A stretch of 64,000 nt of DNA from Streptomyces sp. CG1 (GTDB lineage Bacteria > Actinomycetota > Actinomycetes > Streptomycetales > Streptomycetaceae). Positions 58,171 through 64,000 of the stretch are shown here, piece after piece. A program made the position numbers and the translations under genes. The notes below the pieces were generated by a model. That model did no database searches, had not been told where the DNA came from, and saw only the letters and a program-made list of their open reading frames with translations. The stretch spans positions 2,604,001-2,668,000 of the forward strand of contig NZ_CP163518.1 in assembly GCF_041080625.1 (NCBI RefSeq), given 5' to 3'. Each line of letters opens with the position of its first letter. Position 1 is the stretch's first letter.

Positions 58171-58843
58171 TCACTTGGTCGCGGACAGGTGGGCGAAGAC
58201 CACCACGTTGCTGGTGTAGCCCGTCCGCCGGCTGTAGAGGCCGCCGCAGGTCAGCACGCGCAGTTCCGGTCGCTGGAGCGGGCCGTAGACCTCCTCGTCC
58301 GGGAAGCCCGCCTTGTCGTAGACCTTCATCCGGTCCACGGTGTAGACGGCGGTACGGCCGTCGGCGCGCTTGACCTCGATGACCTTGCAGGGTTTGACCT
58401 GGGCGAGCCCGGCGAAGACGGCCGGGCCGGTCAGGGTGTCCCGGTGGCCGACGGCGATCGCGGTGCCGGGCTCGCCGGGTGTGGGGCCGCCCGCGTACCA
58501 GCCGACCAGCCTGGGCCTGTCGACGGGCGGGGTCTCCAGCTCTCGTTGCCGGTCGAGCCCGAGGGCCTCGACCGGGGCGTCGATGCCCAGGGAGGGCACG
58601 CGGAAGGACGTCGGCCGGGACCGGGGCAGCGGTGGGGGCGGGGGCCCGGCAGGGGCCTCGCAGGATTCCGTCCCGCTCTCGCCCGGTCCGCCGGCGGCCG
58701 CCACCGAGTTCGGGTCGCCCGCCTTGCCGAGCCCGGCATGCCAGCCCCCGCACCGGTGCCCCACCGTCACCAGGACGGTCACCAGCAGGGCCGTCCTGGT
58801 GAGGCGGTAGGCGCGGGTCCGGTGCCAGGGCCTGCGGCTGCGC

Positions 58844-58857
<14 letters not shown>
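58171..58857 (-). CDS. Class F sortase
   Basis: A 228-aa membrane-anchored sortase. An N-terminal transmembrane helix (TRTALLVTVLVTVGH, residues ~19-33) is followed by a Pro-rich linker (PPPPPLPRSRP) and the sortase barrel. The catalytic triad is readable: His in AIAVGHRDTLTGP near residue 135, Cys in RVLTCGGLYSRRTGY near 205, and Arg in the following SRRTGY. Class F sortases of actinobacteria attach proteins to the wall but usually have one partner. Its start overlaps the preceding surface-protein gene by 14 nt. ATG start. Confidence 0.92.
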
Positions 58858-59569
<712 letters not shown>

Positions 59570-59589
59570 GAGCAATCCTCCGAGTTAGA

Positions 59590-59607
59590 CGATTTTCATA
59601 CAAATCG
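59590..59607. promoter_or_regulatory. Palindrome upstream of the surface protein-sortase operon
   Basis: CGATTTTCATACAAATCG has perfect 6-bp arms CGATTT/AAATCG, 20 bp from the start codon, in an AT-rich island (59585-59615). A candidate operator; regulator unknown. The remaining gap up to 59827 holds no gene. Confidence 0.5.
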
Positions 59608-59827
59608 CTCTTTCGCCTGAACTCTGCTCGATGGAGGCCTCAACCCGCGGCAGCGACGCCGGGCGCGCCGTCAGAGATCGCTCGTGCGGAGCAATCCCGA
59701 GCACCACGCCGGCTCCCCCGCCACCCGCCCGGCTCCCTCGGGCCGCCCCGGCCAGGGCGCCCGGGGTACGAGCACACATGCCGCGATCGGCGGCACCTTC
59801 TTCCGTAACTGAGCACGGAAGTCCAGG

Positions 59828-62059
59828 TCACAGGCTTGCGGCGAGCTGGACGGGGACGCCGTTGAGGACCGCGTTGCCCGAGAGCGGGTCGAGCAGGCTG
59901 CCGTCGAGGAGCTGGTTGACGTTCACTCCGGGGGCCGTGGCGGCGTGGCCGAGGCGGGTGCCGGGGCGGTCGTGGCCCCAGCCGTGCGGCAGGCTCACCA
60001 CACCGGGCCGTACGGCGTCGGTGACCTCGGCCGGCGCCACCACCTCTCCCCCGGCGCCCTTCACCCGTACGTCCGCCCCGTCCCGGACGCCGAGCCGGGC
60101 CGCGTCCTCGGGGTGGATGTGCAGGGTGCAGCGGTTGGAACCGCCGGTGAGGGCGGGCACGTTGTGCATCCAGCTGTTGTTGGAGCGAAGGTGGCGGCGG
60201 CCGACGAGCACAAGGCCCTCGGGCCGGTCGCGCAGGGCCTGGCGGAGCCGGGGCAGGTCGGCGGCGACAGGCCCGGGCAGCAGCTCGACCTTGCCGCTCA
60301 CGGTCTTCAGCGGCTGCGGCAGGCGCGGGCGCAGCGGGCCCAGGTCGATGCCGTGCGGGTGCGCGAGCAGCCTGGCCAGGGTCAGCCCGTCGGGCCGGGC
60401 GCCGAAGCCGTCGCCGTACGGGCCGAGGCGGAGCATCATGTCCAGCCGACGCTCGGGACCGGTCTCGCCGGTGAGCTGCGCGGCGAGTTCGCGCGGGTCG
60501 CGGCCGTGCACCGGTGAGTGCTTCTCCTGTACGGCCCTGCCGAGCGTCTGGTCGACGACCATCGCGTCCACGGCGGCCGGGTCGGCGCCGTGCATGCCGG
60601 TGGCCGCGAGGATCAGCCGGGCGAGGATCTCGCTCTCGGCCATCCGGCCGGGCTCCAGCGGGACCGCGGGGCGGGTGTAGCGGACCTGGTTGCGGACGGC
60701 GAGGGTGTTGAAGGCGAAGTCGTGGTGCGGGCTCTGGGAGGGCGGGGGCGGGGGCAGTACGACGTCGGCGTGGCGCGAGGTCTCGTTGAGGTACGGGTCG
60801 ACGCTGACCATGAAGTCCAGGGAGTCCAGGGCCTTGTCGAGGCGGTCGCCGTCGGGCGCGGAGAGCACCGGGTTGGCGGCCACGACGATCAGCGCGCGGA
60901 CCGGCTCGCCTTCTCCGGTGGCGGTGTCGATCTCCTCGGCGAGCGCGGAGAGCGGCAACTCACCCTTGGCCTCGGGCAGTTGCCGTACCCGGGAGTGCCA
61001 GCGGCCGAGCGCGAAGCCACGGCCGGGGCCCGCCGGGCGGGGCGTCTTGTCGGTGGCGGCCTGCGGGAAGAGGGCGCCGCCGGGCCGGTCCAGATTGCCG
61101 GTGAGGATGTTGAGGACGTCCACCAGCCAGCTGGCCAGGGTGCCGTGCGGGACGGTGCAGCTGCCGATGCGGGCGTAGACGGCGGCAGCGGGGGCGGCGG
61201 CGAGTTCGCGGGCGAGGGTGCGGATGAGACCGGCGTCCAGGTCACAGGCCTCGGATACGGCCTCGGGGGTGAAGTCCTCCATCGCTTCCCGGAGTTCGTC
61301 GATCCCCTGGACGTGCGGGGCGAGGTGGGCGAGGTCGGCCAGGTCCTCCGCGAAGAGGGTGTGTGCCATCGCCGCGAGCAGCAGGGCGTCGGTGCCGGGG
61401 CGGATCGCCAGGTGCCGGTCGGCGAGCTTCGCGGTGCGGGTGCGGCGCGGGTCCACCACGGTCAGGTGTCCGCCGCGGGCCTTGAGCGCCTTGAGCTTGC
61501 CGGGGAAGTCGGGGGCGGTGCACAGACTGCCGTTGGACTCCAGGGGGTTGGCGCCGATGAGGAGCAGATGGGCGGTGTGGTCCAGGTCCGGCACGGGGAT
61601 GGCGTTCGCGTCGCCGAAGAGCAGCCCGCTGGAGACGTGCTTGGGCATCTGGTCGACCGTGGAGGCGGTGAACAGGCTGCGGCTGCGCAGGCCGGCGAGG
61701 AGGACCGGCGGATAGAGGGCACCGGCGACGGTGTGCACGTTGGGGTTGCCGAGGACCACGCCGACCGAGTCGGGACCGCGACCCTCGACGACCGGGCGCA
61801 GGCCGGCGGCGACCGCGTCGAAGGCCTCCTCCCAGGTGGCCTCGCGCAGTTCGCCGTCCCGTCGGACGAGCGGGGTGCGCAGCCGGTCGGGGTCGGAGTC
61901 GACGGCCGCGAAGGACGCGCCCTTGGGGCAGATGAAGCCCTTGCTGAAGACGTCCTCGCGGTCACCGCGGGCGCCGGTGACACGGGTGCCCTCGAGGGTG
62001 AGGGTCAGCCCACAGGTGGCCTCGCACAGGGGGCAGATTCGCAGGGCGGTGCGGGACAC
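59828..62059 (-). CDS. FdhF-type molybdopterin oxidoreductase
   Basis: A 743-aa Mo/W-bisMGD enzyme of the DMSO reductase family. The [4Fe-4S] motif is CPLCEATCGL with the fourth Cys in FICPKG (residues ~9-50). Cofactor-binding segments are LLIGANPLESNGS near 170 and VVDPRRTRTAKLADRHLAIRPG near 205; the C-terminal dinucleotide-binding domain has LVGRRHLRSNNSWMHN near 620. The position that is Cys or Sec in formate dehydrogenases falls in DQMPKHVSSGLLFG, where neither is present. No Tat signal, so cytosolic. GTG start with GGAGG 5 nt upstream. A palindrome and a TetR gene lie upstream. Confidence 0.9.
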   Translation of the reverse strand: MSRTALRICPLCEATCGLTLTLEGTRVTGARGDREDVFSKGFICPKGASFAAVDSDPDRLRTPLVRRDGELREATWEEAFDAVAAGLRPVVEGRGPDSVGVVLGNPNVHTVAGALYPPVLLAGLRSRSLFTASTVDQMPKHVSSGLLFGDANAIPVPDLDHTAHLLLIGANPLESNGSLCTAPDFPGKLKALKARGGHLTVVDPRRTRTAKLADRHLAIRPGTDALLLAAMAHTLFAEDLADLAHLAPHVQGIDELREAMEDFTPEAVSEACDLDAGLIRTLARELAAAPAAAVYARIGSCTVPHGTLASWLVDVLNILTGNLDRPGGALFPQAATDKTPRPAGPGRGFALGRWHSRVRQLPEAKGELPLSALAEEIDTATGEGEPVRALIVVAANPVLSAPDGDRLDKALDSLDFMVSVDPYLNETSRHADVVLPPPPPSQSPHHDFAFNTLAVRNQVRYTRPAVPLEPGRMAESEILARLILAATGMHGADPAAVDAMVVDQTLGRAVQEKHSPVHGRDPRELAAQLTGETGPERRLDMMLRLGPYGDGFGARPDGLTLARLLAHPHGIDLGPLRPRLPQPLKTVSGKVELLPGPVAADLPRLRQALRDRPEGLVLVGRRHLRSNNSWMHNVPALTGGSNRCTLHIHPEDAARLGVRDGADVRVKGAGGEVVAPAEVTDAVRPGVVSLPHGWGHDRPGTRLGHAATAPGVNVNQLLDGSLLDPLSGNAVLNGVPVQLAASL

Positions 62060-62114
62060 GGGTCCTCCCGGAGGGTCGGCGACGGTGCCGGGCGAGCGCG
62101 GGGGCTCGGGGCGA

Positions 62115-62132
62115 GCATACCGACCGGTATGC
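62115..62132. promoter_or_regulatory. TetR-type operator upstream of the molybdopterin oxidoreductase gene
   Basis: GCATACCGACCGGTATGC has 7-bp perfect arms (GCATACC/GGTATGC) around GACC. It lies between the TetR gene and the oxidoreductase gene, 56 bp from the latter's start. The core CATACCGACCGGT is the same as at 33866. Confidence 0.65.
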
Positions 62133-62181
62133 ATGGAGGGGAGTCCTTCGGGTGACCCTTCGGATTCGGCCGGGTGACCGT

Positions 62182-62802
62182 TCAGTCGAGCACGCGCCCC
62201 AGATATGCCCGCAACAGCTCCCGCGTCTCCGTGATGATCGCCTCGTCCCCGTCCGGGTCGGTCCGGAAGGCCAGCTGGACGAGGGTGTCCGCGGCCTCCA
62301 CGGCGACCAGGAAGACCCGGCGCAGCTCGTCGTCGGGCGTGCGGTCGAGGTAGCCGGAGAGCAGCTTGGTGAGCCGGTCGGCGACACGGGTGTTGGGCTC
62401 GGTGTGCCGGGTGCCGACCGGTATCTGGTTGCCGAAGTCGACCAGGGAGAAGCCCGGCGCGGTCCGCTTCATGGCCAGGTACTCGTCGAGGACGGCGTCC
62501 ATCGCCGCCCGCCAGTCTCCCCCACCGCGCGCCGCCTTCAGCCGCTCGGTGACGCGCTCGGTGTACCGCTCCAGGTTGCGCTGGGCGAGGGCGTCGGCCA
62601 TCTGCCGCTTGTTGCCGAAGAACCGGTAGACGGAGCCGATGGGGACACCGGCGCGCAGGGCGACGGCGCGGGTGCTCAGGGCGTCGTAGCCGACCTCGTC
62701 GAGGAGTTCGGCGCAGGCGTCGAGGATCCTGGTCAGCCGTTCTGCGCTGCGCCGCTGAACGGGCGCGCGGCGGAGCGATGTCGCATGGGGCACGGACTTC
62801 AT
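62182..62802 (-). CDS. TetR family regulator
   Basis: A 206-aa TetR protein: ILDACAELLDEVGYDALSTR leads into the helix-turn-helix AVALRAGVPIGSVYRFFGNK (residues ~45-64). The C-terminal domain (FLVAVEAADTLVQLAF) is of the TetR_C_17-like kind. ATG start with GAGAGG 5 nt upstream. It is transcribed toward the molybdopterin oxidoreductase, with a palindromic operator in the 122-bp gap, so it likely controls that enzyme. Confidence 0.9.
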   Translation of the reverse strand: MKSVPHATSLRRAPVQRRSAERLTRILDACAELLDEVGYDALSTRAVALRAGVPIGSVYRFFGNKRQMADALAQRNLERYTERVTERLKAARGGGDWRAAMDAVLDEYLAMKRTAPGFSLVDFGNQIPVGTRHTEPNTRVADRLTKLLSGYLDRTPDDELRRVFLVAVEAADTLVQLAFRTDPDGDEAIITETRELLRAYLGRVLD

Positions 62803-62866
62803 GATGCCTCTCCCCCGGGGTCTGGTGAACCTCGCCCTCCCGTACGGAGAAGAGTGGCCGGTGCAC

Positions 62867-63418
62867 TCATTTCCCGGTGACGAGGGTCGCCGTGCCGGCC
62901 GTGGCCGTGGCCGTCTCCACGTCGGACACCGTGATGTCGGCGGTGCTCTGCACCGGTTTGCCGTGGACGGCCCACACGGTGCCGTCATCGGCGTACAGGC
63001 GCGCGGTGACGTGGTGGGTGCCGTGCGGGACCAGGCGGTCGGGAAGGTGGTACGCGCGGGTGCGCAGCCCTGTGATCTGGTGGCCGTCGACGAGGAGGCG
63101 TACGAGCCCGCGCCCGGTCACCGCCGTCGGCGCGGCGCCTGGTGCCGAGCAGCGGAAGTGCCGGAAGCTCAGCCGGACGTCCCAGCCGCCGCCGGAGTGC
63201 GGGGTCACCTCGACTCCGACCTCGGGTGCGTTCTTCTTGCCGACCTCGCGCAGATGCCGGCCGGTCTCGTCGGTGCCGTCCAGGACCTTGCCGACCGGTG
63301 AGGGCGAGACCGTGCCGCCGTGGGCGTGTCCGGTCGTGCAGCCCGCCTGGCCGAGCGGCAGCAGGAGACACACCGCGAGCGCGGCGAGCGTCCTGCGGGT
63401 CCACGGCGTCATGGGCAT
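62867..63418 (-). CDS. Hypothetical lipoprotein
   Basis: A 183-aa exported protein. A lipoprotein signal (RRTLAALAVCLLLPLGQAGC, lipobox LGQAGC with Cys near residue 27) is followed by a single beta-rich domain without recognised family (VRLSFRHFRCSAPG; VRLLVDGHQITGLRTRAYH), which looks Ig-like or CopC-like. A His-containing segment TTGHAHGGTV follows the lipid Cys. Two in-frame ATGs 6 nt apart; I use the first. It is 64 bp upstream of the TetR gene on the same strand. Confidence 0.78.
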   Translation of the reverse strand: MPMTPWTRRTLAALAVCLLLPLGQAGCTTGHAHGGTVSPSPVGKVLDGTDETGRHLREVGKKNAPEVGVEVTPHSGGGWDVRLSFRHFRCSAPGAAPTAVTGRGLVRLLVDGHQITGLRTRAYHLPDRLVPHGTHHVTARLYADDGTVWAVHGKPVQSTADITVSDVETATATAGTATLVTGK

Positions 63419-63534
63419 GCCCGGGAGAGTAGAACAACGCTCCGGTCCCGCGAATCCGTCTGAAGTCTGGTTCCGGCCACCCTGCGCAGTCCCCGGGCCG
63501 GAGTACCCCGGCCCTCTTGCGCGCACCTCGAGCT

Positions 63535-63558
63535 ATTCCTACGGTGTTACATAGGAAT
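63535..63558. promoter_or_regulatory. Inverted repeat upstream of hmgA
   Basis: ATTCCTA and TAGGAAT are perfect 7-bp arms separated by 10 nt, 43-66 bp upstream of the hmgA start. A candidate operator for control of aromatic catabolism; regulator not in the window. Confidence 0.6.
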
Positions 63559-63601
63559 GGGGAGCGCATCAGGTGCGCACCAGGAGCGCAAGGGAGCGAT
63601 C

Positions 63602-64000
63602 ATGAGCGATGGGGGTACCTCCCGCGCGAGCGAATTCGAGCGTGGGGGAGCGCGGAAGACCGCCGCGGGACTGTCGTATCTGACCGGGTTCGGCAATGAA
63701 CACGCCTCGGAGGCGGTACCGGGCGCCCTGCCCGAGGGCCGTAACTCGCCGCAGCGGGCGCCGCTCGGGCTGTATGCGGAGCAGCTGAGCGGTTCGGCGT
63801 TCACCGAGCCGCGCGCGCACAACCGCCGCTCCTGGCTCTACCGGATCCGCCCGTCGGCGGCACACCCGGCGTTCACCCGCGCCGACAACGGCGCGATCCG
63901 TACGGCCCCGTTCACCGAGGCCGTGCCCGACCCCAACCGGTTGCGCTGGAACCCGCTGCCCGAGCCGCCGGCCGGCACCGACTTCCTGGCCGGCCTGTGG
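63602..64000 (+). CDS. hmgA: Homogentisate 1,2-dioxygenase (3' partial)
   Basis: The first 133 residues of a ring-cleaving dioxygenase of tyrosine and phenylalanine catabolism. The family N-terminus is clear from residue ~20 on ([67 protein letters not shown]). The iron-binding domain lies beyond the window. Residues ~4-17 ([13 protein letters not shown]) are encoded by a 40-bp sequence of the kind found between Streptomyces genes, inserted just after the ATG. ATG start with AGGGAG upstream; no downstream start is plausible before the conserved part. Confidence 0.93.
   Translation, partial: MSDGGTSRASEFERGGARKTAAGLSYLTGFGNEHASEAVPGALPEGRNSPQRAPLGLYAEQLSGSAFTEPRAHNRRSWLYRIRPSAAHPAFTRADNGAIRTAPFTEAVPDPNRLRWNPLPEPPAGTDFLAGLW
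63611..63650. repeat. Palindromic intergenic-type repeat inside the 5' end of hmgA
   Basis: A 40-bp sequence beginning GGGGGTACCTCCCGCGCGAG and ending CGTGGGGGAG, centred on CGAATTCG. It belongs to the same loose family as the inner palindromes of the elements at 48433 and 56595 (CACCTCCCACGCCC...GTGGGGGAGG). Confidence 0.75.

Noticed and set aside
59590..59607. Zur box upstream of the His-Glu surface protein
   Set aside because: One TGAAAAT half-like match is present on the minus strand but the second half does not fit; kept only as an unnamed palindrome.

Overview
The window is chromosomal DNA of a Streptomyces. The evidence is very high GC with strong third-position GC bias, mycothiol biosynthesis (mshC), a chaplin pair, TTA codons confined to two genes, and Streptomyces-type intergenic palindromic repeats. 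Gene order resembles, from memory, the S. coelicolor core-chromosome stretch around SCO1660-SCO1715 (mshC, chpC/chpH, the gluconate operon, soxR, hmgA). I see no prophage, insertion sequence, CRISPR array or multi-gene biosynthetic cluster.

Layout. 1-12.5 kb: a PAC2 protein (cut by the window edge); a minus-strand block of mshC, a kinase-like SCO1664-family protein, DUF3090 and a histidine phosphatase; CorA; a ferritin-like protein; an F420-type oxidoreductase; an aldo/keto reductase; and a RecD2-like protein whose helicase motifs are eroded. 12.5-13.9 kb: the long, sortase-anchored chaplin ChpC with a collagen-like Gly-His-Pro stretch, and the short chaplin ChpH. 13.9-23.7 kb: an M20 peptidase, tRNA-Leu(GAG), a 1306-residue membrane-bound single-module NRPS of the Pls/PosA type, an M1 aminopeptidase, DNA polymerase X with a PHP domain, a DUF1876 protein and YchJ. 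23.7-28.4 kb: a gluconate/idonate locus (gntR divergent from gntK-gntP-SDR-idnD). 28.4-33.8 kb: a YedY-like molybdoenzyme with a cytochrome b, a repeat-type protein, an EamA-like transporter with a TTA codon, a NUDIX enzyme, two DUF202 proteins and a His-rich duplicated protein.

33.9-39.3 kb: two convergent operons (phosphotransferase + acyl-CoA dehydrogenase; SDR + acyl-CoA ligase + TetR). The outer promoters carry the same TetR-type operator, and the gene content recalls the Pseudomonas lva (levulinate/4-hydroxyacid) pathway. 39.4-48.4 kb: a NamZ-type muramidase, a large alpha/beta hydrolase, a penicillin acylase homologue, a BKACE enzyme, a DRB0094-type RNA ligase and SoxR. 48.6-56.5 kb: three acyl, alcohol or aldehyde catabolic units. 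MaoC shares an operator with its neighbouring TetR. An acyl-CoA dehydrogenase/TetR pair shares a different 19-bp operator with a remote aldehyde dehydrogenase-alcohol dehydrogenase pair. 56.6-64 kb: an orphan sugar-type ABC ATPase with a TTA codon, a class F sortase and a surface protein without LPXTG, a FdhF-type molybdoenzyme with its TetR, a lipoprotein, and the start of hmgA, whose N-terminus is encoded by an intergenic-type repeat.

Themes: several local TetR regulons can be read from shared palindromes; small mobile-like palindromic repeats abut or enter coding sequences; the cell-surface developmental genes (chaplins, sortase, TTA-containing genes) fit a sporulating actinomycete.
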